Notes under the pieces: generated by a model
Told to the model about the DNA's origin: nothing
What the model saw: the letters and a program-made list of their open reading frames with translations, nothing else
Databases searched by the model: none
NCBI GenBank assembly: GCA_015680905.1
Contig: CM027378.1
Coordinates: forward strand, 77,901,501-77,965,500
Length of the DNA: 64,000 nucleotides
DNA from: Coptis chinensis
Lineage: Eukaryota; Streptophyta; Magnoliopsida; Ranunculales; Ranunculaceae
Direction: 5' to 3'
Shown: in pieces, positions 10,611 to 21,520 of the stretch
Numbering within the stretch: the first letter of the stretch is position 1
Layout: each line of letters begins with the position of its first letter
Translations under genes and position numbers: made by a program

Positions 10611-12810
10611 ATCCAATGACTTCACATCATTCAAAACAGTTGCAGGACTATATAATACTACCAATCAATCAATAAACACATGGTTTACTCACTACCGTAT
10701 ACAAGTACTCCTGAACACAACAATACCTATATATCAAAGCTAAATTTTTTGTGCCAGTAACTCAATATACCAAAAGTCTCTGATTAAACAAATAATTTCG
10801 ATCTCAAAGCTCTATATCATTATAGAGAATTAAATACGCAACTAATCTAAACCATAGTAATAAATCAATTATATGAAAATAAGGTTTGGACTACTCACCC
10901 AAAATTAAATTTGCAAAAGAATATCCATATATGCTTCCTTTTCTTCAATCCCTTTTCTTCTTCTTCCCCTTTTTTTTTTCTTTCAATCAAAAATATTCTT
11001 TTTAATGGAGGCTAGGGTTTTGTTTTTGAATAATGAGATTTTTACAGAGGAAATTCGCAGGTATTGTTTATTCAATGTTTTAAGTCTGTTTAAGTTAACA
11101 TATGGGCCTCAAATGTGTCTAAAAACACCTAAGGTCCATACATATATCAATGGGTACATTTTAACAATGTTTTCAAGCCCAAAAATGATTCTAAAATACC
11201 CACACAAGTTCTAACAAACAATTCAAGTAAAAACAATTTTTAAAAAACAACAACAAACAAACAAATTATATAACAAGCTAGACTTCATAATATAATAATT
11301 ATTTTCAATTCAAATAATGTAAATTGTGTTGTTTAAAAATTAGGATTGTTATAATATACACACCTTAAAGGAATCTCGTCCTGAGATTCTAGGAAAAAGT
11401 AGATTAACCAAACAAACATATGTCAAACAATCATTTTTCTAAGTTAACTGGTCATATCTCAACGACTGAACTTTATGTGAATCTAAAACATGCCAGCAAG
11501 ATTAATTACACTTTATTTACAACTTGCACCATAAAGTCATGATAAACAAATATCATAAATGAGATATAAGTGTATACTCAAGTATACACACCTTAAAAGG
11601 AATACACGTATACAATATCATATATTCTTACATGTAGAAATATATAAACACAACTCACATTATGAGAAACACCACTTTTTACAAAAAGTATGAGACCAAA
11701 GTCCAAAACAAAACAAACATGAACCAACAAGGAAGCTCAACACCACAAAGAAGCACTCCTACTACCCATTACCACAATCCGAGGATCACCTAGACCTTCT
11801 CATTCTAGGCTAACCTAAGCTCCGATACCAAACCGTCTGGAATTCGAAGGCCTGTAGAATTAATTATGACGTCTGGAAGTTTGACTGGCAGAAAACAGTG
11901 CGTCAGAAATCAGTTTCTGTGCAATGTGTTCTAATCTAGTTTTTGTATACTTAGAATGAGATTGAGTATTTTTGTAAAATATAAAAAAGTAAGTTCTGTG
12001 TGTTAGCTTTTCAACAAAAAAAGCCTCGATGTATTTGGATACCTGTGGAAAGAGTTGTTCCATTCGGAAGATAGTCCGTCAGAAATCCAATTTACTGAAA
12101 TTAGGATTTTTACCGTTTTCAACCTAAGTTTTCTTTTAGATGGGCTGAGGTTGGGACTTCGAGTTATACATGAAAAAGTATGTCTACATACCCTAGTTTC
12201 TAAGTAATTAAGTTACATGTCATTTGGATGAATGTAGGAAAACTATAGCATTGACAAGTTAGCTAGAAAACCTACCGTGTTATCCTTTATGTGTATGAAC
12301 CTATTTTGGAAAATATGTCTAGTAATGAACTAAGAGTCTCTTAAACTCTTCTTGGGTGTTTTATATAGTGTTTGTAGCAAACTTTAGACTGTAGTTTTAT
12401 TTGGAACCGACATGGTTCATAAGATTATTTTTTTTAGAATCAAAATTAGAGAAATATCCATTTGTGAGTTTTTGGATTTAAAGGTTCATAGTGTATCTCT
12501 AGGTATAAAACTTTACGTATATGATAGTGGGAGTATTTGAAACTTATTGTATGTGATTCTATATAGTATAAATTGTTGTTTTCCTTAAAGATACATACAA
12601 GAATGTTAATATTGGCTTTAAGTATGAGCGAGTTGTTGGACATGATTGGTGATATATTATGATATGATGCATATAATTTCTTACGAAGGAATATGAATAT
12701 AGTTAGCGTGATATGCTGGATATAGTGGTGTGATATGAATATTAGTTAATATTGGTGATATATTATGATATGATGGATATAGTGGTGTAATATAAATGTT
12801 AGTTAATATT
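10611..12810 (-). other. Non-coding body of the outer element (left part)
   Basis: No gene. It contains a perfect 7-bp stem GAATCTC/GAGATTC around GTCCT (11371-11389), followed on the minus strand by CCTTTAAGG. It also contains the minus-strand primer-binding-like site TGGTATCGGAGC at 11817-11830. From about 12648 a roughly 55-bp tandem repeat starting GGTGATATATTATGATATGA runs up to the nested insertion and resumes at 20277-20340. These features fit LTR-retroelement ends rather than protein-coding DNA. Confidence 0.55.
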
Positions 12811-12819
12811 GGTGATATA

Positions 12820-13169
12820 GAGTGAATTAGATTTCCACCCCCAGCAACTTTGCCAATTAAATTTCCACCCCCAGTTCTTTCAATATTAGACTTCCACCCC
12901 TAACTTCACACCAAAATACATTCCATCTGTTTGCTGCATGTGCAAGTACACATCTACCCCTCACCAGGTAAAATGACAAATAAACCCTTTGACTCCCCCA
13001 AGACCAAAACTCATCCAATTACCACGTGGCATCATCACACCCATCTAATCCAATGAACCTAAATTTTTTCCCTAAATGACGTCTACTACCCCTGCCCACC
13101 TAAAATTCCCAACATAACCTCACTCAAGTTTTCTCAATGTCCACGTGTCATCATCCTAACCAAATCTAT
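12820..13169 (+). repeat. MULE terminal inverted repeat, left (350 bp)
   Basis: Reverse complement of 19927-20276 with few differences. It contains three spaced copies of TTTCCACCCC or TTCCACCCC in the first 85 bp, and CACGTG cores further in. Homology stops at AACCAAATCTAT. Confidence 0.92.
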
Positions 13170-13231
13170 TACCACCATGTGGCATCATCCTAACTAACTT
13201 GATCAGTCCTCACGTGGCAGAAATAGCCGTT

Positions 13232-13297
13232 TGGTTCTAAACCACCTTTAAGTGAACGTGACCATTGTTCACTTAGAACAATGGTTCTGAACCACCT
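13232..13297 (+). promoter_or_regulatory. Repeat/hairpin cluster upstream of the zinc-finger gene
   Basis: Two copies of TGGTTCTRAACCACCT (13232-13247 and 13282-13297) flank a hairpin with arms AAGTGAAC (13250-13257) and GTTCACTT (13267-13274). The cluster lies between the left inverted repeat and the ATG at 13349. A regulatory role is inferred only from position and symmetry. Confidence 0.4.
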
Positions 13298-13348
13298 AAA
13301 CTCCTTGCTCAAAGGGAAGAAGAACTGGAAGAAAGAAAAACTGAAAAA

Positions 13349-13873
13349 ATGGGAGGTGGTGGAGAATCAGTCGCGTCAAAAGCAACGTTGGAGAAGGTAT
13401 TTCCACTTTGTACCTATTACTTCTTGTTACTTAGAGTACTTTGTTACTTATTAGTTCTTGTTACTTAAATTTTGTTAAGAGTACTCTTTTGTTAATTTTA
13501 GGATCGTGGTTGCTTCTCATGTGGAAAGCTTGATCATTGGATTCAGAATTGTCCCTGGAACGGCTCTCCTTGCAAGAGATGAGATGTTGGTCGTGTTGTG
13601 AGAACTTCACAACAACCTCATTCATTTGTTGAAAAATTTTTGAGTTGCCCAAACCCAAAGTGCCGAGGCTTTCAATGGATGAAGGATGCTCTGAAGGAGT
13701 CAATCGAGCAACAAACTCAGCAACAACCTAGTAAGTTGTTATTTGTAGATGGGGGGAGCTCTTCTGTAGGGAGTTCTAATGGGAAGTGGAGAGTTTCAAT
13801 TGAAATAGAAATGGATAATTTGTGTGATGGGTTCGAGGCAAATGTGACTGTGAAAGGGAAAGAGAAGGGTTAA
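13349..13873 (+). pseudogene. CCHC plus GRF-type zinc-finger protein of the MULE
   Basis: ATG at 13349; exon 1 13349-13396, intron 13397-13501 (GT...AG, 105 bp), exon 2 13502-13873. The junction is in frame. It encodes about 139 codons. A CCHC knuckle CFSCGKLDHWIQNCPW sits near residues 20-35. A GRF-like finger follows: C near 40, an expected Cys replaced by a stop, then VVRTSQQPHSFVEKFLSCPN and CRGFQW. The C-terminal third is polar. A single in-frame TGA at 13580-13582 occupies the position where GRF fingers carry a Cys, so one base change from TGC/TGT seems to have disabled it. It is transcribed inward from the left end, opposite to the transposase. The role is unknown; GRF and CCHC fingers bind nucleic acid. 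Confidence 0.7.
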
Positions 13874-14592
13874 GTTTGTAGTTTGTTGAGTACTCTAGTT
13901 TGTTAGAGTACTCTTAGTTTTATCAGTATTGTTGCTTTGTTTTGGATGTTTCGTTGTAATCTTGTAAGAGTCATCTTGTAATCCTGCCAAGTTTAAGGTT
14001 TTAGTTTTAGAGTTAGTTTTAAATGTTGAAGTGTAGTTTTAGTTTGGTAATGAAGTACTCATGAAGTTTTAGTTTGTTAATGAAGTTTGGTAATTAAGTT
14101 TTGGAGTTTTGAGTACTCTGAAGTTTTACTCAAGTTTTAGTTATGTTGTAAATGTTCATTCAATTTCAATCAAGAGTACTCTTCAATCAATCAGTCTTCT
14201 CAAATATGTTGAACTGTATGCAAAACAGTATTGCAGAGGAGAGTATGTTTGTCAGTCTTCAATCAATTAGTGTATGTTTGAAAACAGAGGAAAGTAGTAA
14301 CAAAAAGAGTAAAACAGTATTGCAGAGAAAAGAGACTCGAGAAAAAACCAGAGAAAACTAGCACTGACTCTAAACATTGAAACTAGAGTACTCTTGACTC
14401 TTGAAACTAACATAGCAACACTAAACATTGAAAATAATAGGACAAAACATTGGAACTACCATAGGAGAGTACTCACCATAGGACACTAGACACTGACTTG
14501 AACTCCTAACTTGACTCTAAACATAGATCTTCAAACATAGAATGCTTGAACTTCAACCATAGAGCACACCATGAAACAGGACAAACTTGAGA
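13874..14592. other. Region between the convergent MULE genes
   Basis: AT-rich, with many repeats of GAGTACTC and AGTTTTAGTTTG. No coding frame is convincing. It probably holds the 3' ends of the two convergent transcripts. GAGTACTC is a perfect palindrome seen repeatedly from about 13480 to 14475. Confidence 0.5.
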
Positions 14593-15090
14593 TTACTTCT
14601 TCTTGTAGCTGGACTTCTTCTTGCTCATGCAGACTCCAGCTGCTTCTAGTGCCAAGACAATTTCTTTAGCTTGATGTGCAGGTGATTGTAATGGACCAAG
14701 TGATTGTGATGGTCCTGGACCACCTGCTCTTGATGATCGCCTGAGAAGAAGAGGATGTGCTTTTGTTGGTGGTGGTTCTGGTTGTGGTGGTTCTGGTTGT
14801 GATGCAAATTTCAACTCAAAACCCTTGGCTGGTGATGGAGGAGCAAACCCTGGTTTTGGAGCAAAGCCAGGTAGAGGATATGATCCTAATTCATCTTCAC
14901 ATCGACCAAAATAAGAGTCCAACTGTAAATAGCACATGCAATTGCAGTGCTTACAGACTTTGAGACTTAACCTACCATCGTTCTCCATCATCTCCAAGAA
15001 CACCCTCTGATCTTTCTTGTCTTTGAGCAATGACTTGATTTGCTCAAAAGATTGTTCAATTTGTTTGCTATCTAACTCAAATTTATTCAT
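14593..15090 (-). CDS. 165-aa Cys/Pro-containing protein of the MULE, function unknown
   Basis: An uninterrupted frame from ATG at 15090. Residues 1-40 are charged and helix-prone (MNKFELDSKQIEQSFEQIKS). Then comes a compact CKHCNCMCYLQLD...C cluster (about 46-64) that could bind metal. A Pro/Gly-rich middle repeats PGFAPKPGFAPP and QPEPPQPEPP, and a Lys-rich tail ends SKKKSSYKKK, possibly nuclear-targeting. A TATA-like TATAAAG on the minus strand at 15199-15205 lies about 110 bp upstream of the ATG. It sits downstream of the transposase in the same direction, inside the MULE. I do not recognise the family. The clean frame, in contrast to the decayed transposase, suggests a real or recently active gene. 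Confidence 0.55.
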   Translation of the reverse strand: MNKFELDSKQIEQSFEQIKSLLKDKKDQRVFLEMMENDGRLSLKVCKHCNCMCYLQLDSYFGRCEDELGSYPLPGFAPKPGFAPPSPAKGFELKFASQPEPPQPEPPPTKAHPLLLRRSSRAGGPGPSQSLGPLQSPAHQAKEIVLALEAAGVCMSKKKSSYKKK

Positions 15091-15198
15091 TGTTCATGCT
15101 TTCACCATTGTTTGTTGAGTTTGTTTTGTTTGCATTTTTTGTGTGAGAAGATGAGAGATGTGATTGGTGATGTGAGTTGTGCTTGGGGGTGGTTATGC

Positions 15199-15205
15199 CT
15201 TTATA
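15199..15205 (-). promoter_or_regulatory. TATA-like box for the 165-aa ORF
   Basis: TATAAAG on the minus strand, 109 bp upstream of the ATG at 15090. Plausible spacing for a plant core promoter; not otherwise supported. Confidence 0.4.
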
Positions 15206-15810
15206 GAACAGAGATGAACAATGTTTATTCACGAGGCATTGACTAGCCAGCCTAGAAAACAGATGTAAAATTATCACAATAACTCATCATAATATTTCTA
15301 TTTCTATAAAGTACTCATTTCTATATGAGTCTCTTCCTATATAAGCAAACACAATATCACAACTTTCTTTCTTAATATGCTAACTTGCTAACTTAAGAGT
15401 ATAAATCCATAACTGCCAATTTTAAAAGAGTTTTAAAACCCAAGATACGTCATTAATCCATCAGTCTGTAACCAAAATGAGCTATACATTGACACATACC
15501 AAAATGAGTTTTAAAACCCAAGATACACCATGTTTCTGTCCAAAATGAGTAAAAAACAACCAAAACAAATGCAAACATACTAACTTACAAAAGTATCATT
15601 CATCCAACTATACATTGACTGCATTGTTCCAAAAGTATCCCAAAAGTAACTCCAAAAGTAACAAGTCTAAACTGACCACCTTGAACTTTGGTCTAGGTTG
15701 TACAGGCTTCACAGATAGCTTCTCCACTGGCTTGACAGGTGGTGCCTTGAAAGGATCCCTAACACTAGCAGCTACTCACAACTGTTGGTGCCTTGAAAGG
15801 AGCCTTAACA

Positions 15811-18800
15811 CTAGCAATATTCGTTTTCTTTATGATCAGCATGTAAAACACTTGCACTCTTCTTTTTCTTCTTTTTCCCCTCTCCTTGCTTCATGATCAA
15901 GTCACCCATAGCAGCATGTAAAACACTTACACTATTCCTTTGCCCCTCTCCTTGATTCATGATCAAGTCACCCATAGTATGTATGTGCTCTGGTGCTTTG
16001 AAAAAGGTATGTCCATTGCTTTGGCTCTTCCTTGGGTATTCATGTCTTGGTGGTGCCACTCTAACTGGTGCATTGCTTGGTGGTTCTGCTATGGGGTCAC
16101 TTGCAGGAGCATCACTTGCAGGAGCATCACTGCCATTTCTTAATGCCTTGTATTTTGCCTTTTTAATACCACTCTGAGTCTTCCGCACAATTTTTCTACA
16201 AAACAAGACAAAAACAATTTAGATTTGGTATCATTTTAGTAACAATGACTAACCTAGTACAATCACAACTTACTTTTCCCTGTCCATGACAGTGGACTCT
16301 CCTGTCATAGTTCTAGACCTTGTCTAAGGTTTAGGTTTCAGTCTTGATGCTGTTTTCTTTGCATTGCTTCCATTGCTTGATACTTCTGATGCAGCAGGAC
16401 CCTTACATGACCTTGCATTATGCCCTTCTCCTTTACATTTGCTGCAAGTCATTTTCCTCTTTTTATAGACATGCCCATTTTCATTTTCATCCTTAGCCCT
16501 CATTCTTTCCTTTCTAGGCCTTCCAATACCCCTCACCAAAGGAGGTGGTTTCACATGTTTGGTTGGATCCTAAGAAAATAGAACACTTTACAAATTTGTT
16601 TAAAGAACATAAATTTGTTTGAAGAACATTAAACTTGGCAAATATATAAAACTCATATATAAATAAATACTTACAGGTTTAGGCCAATCTTTGACATCTT
16701 CCATGGGTTTGACATTACTTGTGTAAGCTAGCTTGTACTCTGAGACCCAAAAGTAAGAGCTGCAATACTCAACCCACTCAACTCTCCTTGGTAAGAGCAC
16801 TCTCACCGCATGAACACACACAATCCCAGTCATCTGCCATGCCCTACATTCACAAGTGTGGTCCACAATATTGACAGCCCACCTATCACCATGATAATTT
16901 TTCACCACAAAAAGATGATCATCTGAACCTTCAACTGTGTAGTGGGGACATACTTTAATCATCTTGGATATATGTTTATTCACTCTAGGGACCAATCCAT
17001 TTTGATCCCATTCTTTACAAGCCTGTTTTCTCTTGTACCTCAAACTCATCAACAAAATGTGATATTTGTCAAGTAAACGGGTAATTGGAAGGTCTCTCAG
17101 TTCCAAGATTCAACTATTGAAAGACTGAGAAATTACTACTTACTTGTTCAGCTTTAAGTTCCTCAGCAAAATGAGACATATCCCATGTTTCATATTCCTC
17201 CTTTTGCAACCACTTATGTGCTTCAATGTTTTCTTTTTTTTTTCACTTCCATCCACCTCTCAAAGTCTTCCTTTTTATATGCCTTTGAGGCAGCCCATAC
17301 AAGTTGTTCCATATACTCACCCTTGAACAACTTTTTGAAGTTCTTATACATGTGTTTGAAACAAAACCTGTGTTGTGCTCTAGGAAATATGCACTTAACA
17401 GCTTGACTCAAACCCTTTTGCCTCTCAGAAATAAAGGTAACAGGCCAAGGGTGAAGTTCTAGCTTCTCAGCCATGATACTCAAAAACTCACTCCATGATC
17501 AAGCTACACTCGGATCTGCAAATGTATATAGCCAATAGAAATAAACCATTATTTCCATCTAAAGCAACCATGATAAGCACTGCCTCCATATTTCCCTTTA
17601 AAGGAAACAACCATCCAACCCCACTAATGGCCTACAACCAACCTGAAAACCCCTGAATACAAGCATCAAATGAAATACACACTCCTTCAAACTGAAGTGT
17701 GTCAACATCTCTTGAGTATTTTGCAATAGTTGATAGAACATTACTCTCATGAACCTACAAGCAAGCAACAAACATGCAATTATTCAAGATAATCAATTTG
17801 ATGGTTGAAATCACAAAGTGTAAACATTTATAAAGTGTATACCATGTTACATAGCACTGGGATCATGTTGTAGCTTTCCTCATAATCACCATAAATCTGT
17901 TGTAGAGACTTGAATCTTGCATTCCAAGCTGTCCAATAAGTTATATTGACATGAAAAACCCTCATGACTTCTTCTTTTATGAAAACAGGAGTCATGGTTT
18001 TGAAATGAACCTTGGACAAAACAATAGAAGAGTTACTACATTAGTACAATGTAAAAAGACAAATATGAGATAATTAAACTCCACACACTTATAATTAACT
18101 AACCTTCATTTGATCTTGAATTTTTCTGACTACCCAATTTGCATTGGCCATTCTGTTCAACATATCACAATCAGCCTGACAAGTATGTATTGGCTTCAGT
18201 GTATTCAGTCTCATTGTGAATCCATCTTCATCTCTCCTGAAATAAGCTACCCATGGACATTGTACCTTCTTTCTGTCTTCCCCTAAACAAACCACTCTAA
18301 TTCTTAATGGGTCATTCTTGATTAAGTCACCAGCAAACTTATTTCCTATATAAAAATCTTTTATATCATCTCTCAAAACATCAATGTTAGGCCACTCCAT
18401 TCCTACCTCCCAAATTAATGGTTTGTTCACAGACTGCTCACTTCCCTCATCTATATCAATAATCTTCCGAGTCCACCCTCAAGAATGAAGTCAACAAAGT
18501 CTACTTTGTTTGCAATGACATGGTCCTCCTCATCCTCAGAAGAATGTGTACCCTTATACCCCTCATCATCCTCAATCTCATCTATGGGTCTTGGTGGTGG
18601 TGGTGGTGGAGGTGAAAAAGGTGTTGGTGTATGTGAAATGGGTGTTGTGGAATCTGAAATAAAGGATGGACCTTAAATGTGTGGAGTAGATGCATTGGTT
18701 GTATGTGGTGGTGGAGGTAATATATCAGCTTGTGGAGCTAATATATCAATTTGTGGACCTGAACTTAGAGGTGCTATTGGTGGTAAATCCTCATTCCAGT

Positions 18801-19342
18801 CATCCTCTCCATCAGAATCATCTAATGTACCAATACACTTCTTTGAGTAAAAATCATCATTATCTTTAATGCTAGATCGACTTATTCTTAGTGATACTTC
18901 TTCTCCTTGTACTCATTTTCTTTACATTTTTGGTAGGCTTCCTACACTTTGGAGTTGTAACTTGTGGAGTTGGCACAATCATAGTTTCAACTAGCTCTAT
19001 AAGTTCTCCTTCAAGTTCAACAAATACATGACTCCACCCCCTTATATCTTCCTCCATTTTAGCCCACATTTGCATCAAATCATTGTCATTCTTAACATAC
19101 ACCTTCTCACCATTCAAAGTGTACAATATTTCAAATCCTACACTAATATCAAACAAATAGTTCTCCTTTATATCATCTACTAAATCCATAAAATTTATCT
19201 TATCCCCGTCCACATTCCTCATTTTCTCCATAACACCACCTCGATAATTATCTTAGGAATATAGTGAACCATCAGGTGCCTCTTGAAATGTCCCATGATA
19301 ATGAAGGATCAAGTTTCTTTTAGCCAAACAGTCCCTTTCCAT
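15811..19342 (-). pseudogene. MURA-type MULE transposase, decayed multi-exon gene
   Basis: Read in pieces on the minus strand. The N-terminal block (19342-18872) has LILHYHGTFQEAPDGSLYS and a PB1-like part. An acidic/Pro linker follows, then the MuDR DNA-binding-like block (18430-18103; CPWVAYFRRDEDGF...CQADCD). A pre-catalytic block is at 18012-17843. The transposase core runs 17757-17223 (ALDGNNGLF, EKLELHPWPVTFISERQKGL, AQHRFCFKHM). A SWIM finger CECRAWQMTGIVCVHA lies near 16845. A CCHC knuckle CSKCKGEGHNARSC (near 16430) is on exon 16274-16569, and a C-terminal exon is at 15811-16195. Clean splice sites bound the last exons. A TAA after LYS, stops in the core (17640, 17490) and TAG at 16324 break it. 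A segment before ELRDLPITRLLD appears lost. Confidence 0.9.
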
Positions 19343-19926
19343 CTGATTATTATAACAACCAAACAAACAAAATATTTAGCTTACAATACAAGCATGAATC
19401 AAACATATTTATAAAACAAAACATTCCACCATTATACACATTTTCAACTATACAAACAATAACTCATGTTACAATGACAAAAACTTAAATAGATTGTACT
19501 CAAACATAGGTTTTTAACAATAACATTATCATGAAAGTTAAACATTGGACTAAAAGTTTTACATTTCTCACTTGACACACTTTAAACCACCTAAAAACAT
19601 GTTAAAACTGATTAAAGGTGCGAAATTTAAGCAACTTACCTTGAAGTTTTTGTAAGATCACGTGTAAGTAAACCAGCTACCACCTACTTACTTGCTTCAA
19701 ACACTTGCTTTGAGTTCTTGTTCATATGGATTTGTCTAGTAAACTAGATAAAGTTGGGTTTGTCAAGATGGAGCTTTACATCATGTTGGAGTTCACAATG
19801 AAGAAGATAACTTAGGATGATTCAACGATTTTTTTCTCTAGCTTAGCTTAGCTAAGAAGAGTAACATGTGCCACTGAAAATGTTCTCTGATGAGACGTGT
19901 TGTGCATGTTTTGTTCTCCACCATTG

Positions 19927-20276
19927 ATAGATTTGGTTAGGATGATGACACGTGGCCATTAAGAAAACTTGAGTGAGGTTATTTTGGGAATTTTAGGTGG
20001 GCAGGGGTAGTGGACGTCATTTAGGGAAAAAATTTAGGTTCATTGGATTAGATGGGTGTGATGATGCCACATGGCAATTGGATGAGTTTTGGTCTTGGGG
20101 GAGTCAAAGGGTTTATTTGTCATTTTACCTGGTGAGGGGTAGATGTGTACTTGCACATGCAGCAAACAGACGAAATGTATTTTGGTGTGAAGTTAGGGGT
20201 GGAAGTCTAATATTGAAAGAACTAGGGGTGGAAATCTAATTGGCAAAGTTGCTGGGGGTGGAAATCTAATTACCTC
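19927..20276 (-). repeat. MULE terminal inverted repeat, right (350 bp)
   Basis: Reverse complement of 12820-13169; ends ...TAATTACCTC at 20276, followed by the 9-bp duplication GGTGATATA at 20277-20285. The transposase reads inward from this end, so this repeat should hold its promoter. Confidence 0.92.
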
Positions 20277-20285
20277 GGTGATATA

Positions 20286-21067
20286 TTATAATATAATGGA
20301 TATGATGGTGTGACATGAATGTTAATATTGGCGATATATTATGTCAGATTATATATACCCATGATGGTTGCAGTGAGAGTGAAATAGATGTATATTATAA
20401 ATGATTACGTTTGGAAAACCTAACTTTGTTTTGCAGGAGGGTAGGACTTATTAACTTTTTATGTAGAGACGTTGTCCTACCCCTAAGAAGACGTGTTGGC
20501 TAAAAGGTAAGGTGTATCAAACTCATATTTAATTAGGTTATCATATGTGCATTTACTAAGTGGAATGTAAGTGGTATTTATGCTGTGAGTTATTTTGGAA
20601 AGTGGAAATGATGAGTACTGTTATATGAGATTCTTAGAATTGTATATTGGGGGTTAAAATCTTACTTGGGAAGAAACTGTATGCCGTTTTGAGAATACGG
20701 AACTAAATTATCTTCCAAGTTGAAATGATTGTAAAAGTATATTCCTTTATTTGAAATATTGAACATATTGTTTTTTATATTCTTAGTCTTACTTATACCA
20801 ACAAATTCAATTTGTTGACCCATGTTTGCTTTGTTTTGTAATATGGGTGTGTTCTTGGAAACATAGATGGTGGAGTGCAGTGGATGAGGACACCTGATTT
20901 GGATTTGTTTTTGGAGTGTTCTGGTTTAAGTTTTTCTGAAGTGTACGGTTTTGTTTTGAGACAGATGTAATAAAGTTGGTTAGTTTCTTTGTAGTTTAGT
21001 AATGTGATTGAAAGATTGTCCCTATTGGTTTTAAATTTGATCTCATATTTTAATTTCGTGGTTGATA
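20286..21067 (-). other. Non-coding body of the outer element (right part)
   Basis: Continues the ~55-bp GGTGATATATTA repeat for one more unit (to about 20385), then unique AT-rich sequence up to the right 121-bp inverted repeat. No gene. The ORF at 20793-21092 runs into the terminal repeat and has no domain. Confidence 0.5.
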
Positions 21068-21188
21068 ATATGTTATTAGGGTTTCGTTTCATCCTGGGTT
21101 TTCAGATGATTGAATAGGGTGACGATTGAGATAATTATATCTTAGATAATTCCCTATTTTAAATTTTCTTGAAATTTGGGGTGTGACA
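21068..21188 (-). repeat. 121-bp terminal inverted repeat, right
   Basis: Partner of 10490-10610. It ends GGGGTGTGACA at 21188, followed by the target copy CTATT (21189-21193). Confidence 0.9.
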
Positions 21189-21193
21189 CTATT

Positions 21194-21520
21194 ATTTCTA
21201 CTTCTGCTATGAATACCTTCATTCCTTTGCCCAATATTAGGTAACCGCTTTACTGCGACCAATGTGCACCAATGTGCCATCACTGAGTGCACGTTTAAAA
21301 ACATCTCCAAATCCTCCATCTCCTAGCCTTCAGAAAATTTCCCAGTTGCAACACGCCAACACACAATTCATGGTATGACAAACTGACAGGCATATTTGAA
21401 ATTCACTCATACAGACCGGTCCTCTGGAATAAGTTACTGCTCTTCTTCCACAGAACAACAAAACAGATTGTTAGAAGAGTGATTACCATAATCGAGACCT
21501 CCGAAACAAATTGTGTTGAC
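21194..21520 (-). pseudogene. Receptor-like kinase pseudogene, membrane and N-lobe part
   Basis: On the minus strand, starting near 21510, VITLLTICFVVLWKK is a hydrophobic membrane-span-like stretch with a basic stop. After a decayed juxtamembrane part come ATGKFSE, LGDGGFGDVFKRALSDGT (glycine-rich loop), and in another frame a GQ..E.F.AEVE-like stretch. This leads directly into the target-site copy and, across the insertion, into the segment at 9896-10484. Frame changes are present before the insertion site too. The insertion may have hit an already decaying gene, or decay followed; the sequence does not say which. Confidence 0.8.

Larger units (their letters stand above)
12820..20276 (-). 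mobile_element. Mutator-like element (MULE), 7457 bp
   Basis: Long inverted ends (350 bp) start GAGTGAATTAG on the left and GAGGTAATTAG on the complementary right end. The 9-bp duplication GGTGATATA lies at 12811-12819 and 20277-20285, inside a local tandem repeat. The contents are a MURA-type transposase with SWIM zinc finger (minus, decayed), a minus ORF of 165 codons, and a plus-strand CCHC/GRF zinc-finger gene near the left end. Convergent genes reading inward from both ends recall the two-gene layout of MuDR. The transposase has stops and frame breaks, so this copy is unlikely to move itself. Confidence 0.93.
10490..21188 (-). mobile_element. TG...CA element with 121-bp inverted ends, hosting a nested MULE
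   Basis: The element begins TGTCACACCCC and ends GGGGTGTGACA, and is flanked by the 5-bp duplication CTATT. Without the nested Mutator element and one 9-bp duplication it would be about 3.23 kb. The TG...CA ends and 5-bp duplication are those of LTR retroelements. Minus-strand retroelement signals are present: a primer-binding-like TGGTATCGGAGC (11817-11830, one mismatch to the usual initiator-Met type) and the Del/Tekay-like palindrome GAATCTC/GAGATTC (11371-11389). Oddly, the two ends form a 121-bp inverted repeat, and no coding sequence of its own is left. It may be a solo or rearranged LTR, a non-autonomous retroelement, or an unusual DNA transposon. Confidence 0.75.

Noticed and set aside
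15940-16177. Plus-strand ORFs opposite the transposase C-terminus
   Set aside because: Shadows; the minus strand has matching splice sites and the domain continuity.
19997-20239. 80-codon plus-strand ORF
   Set aside because: Lies within the MULE terminal inverted repeat; its partner end shows only a shadow.
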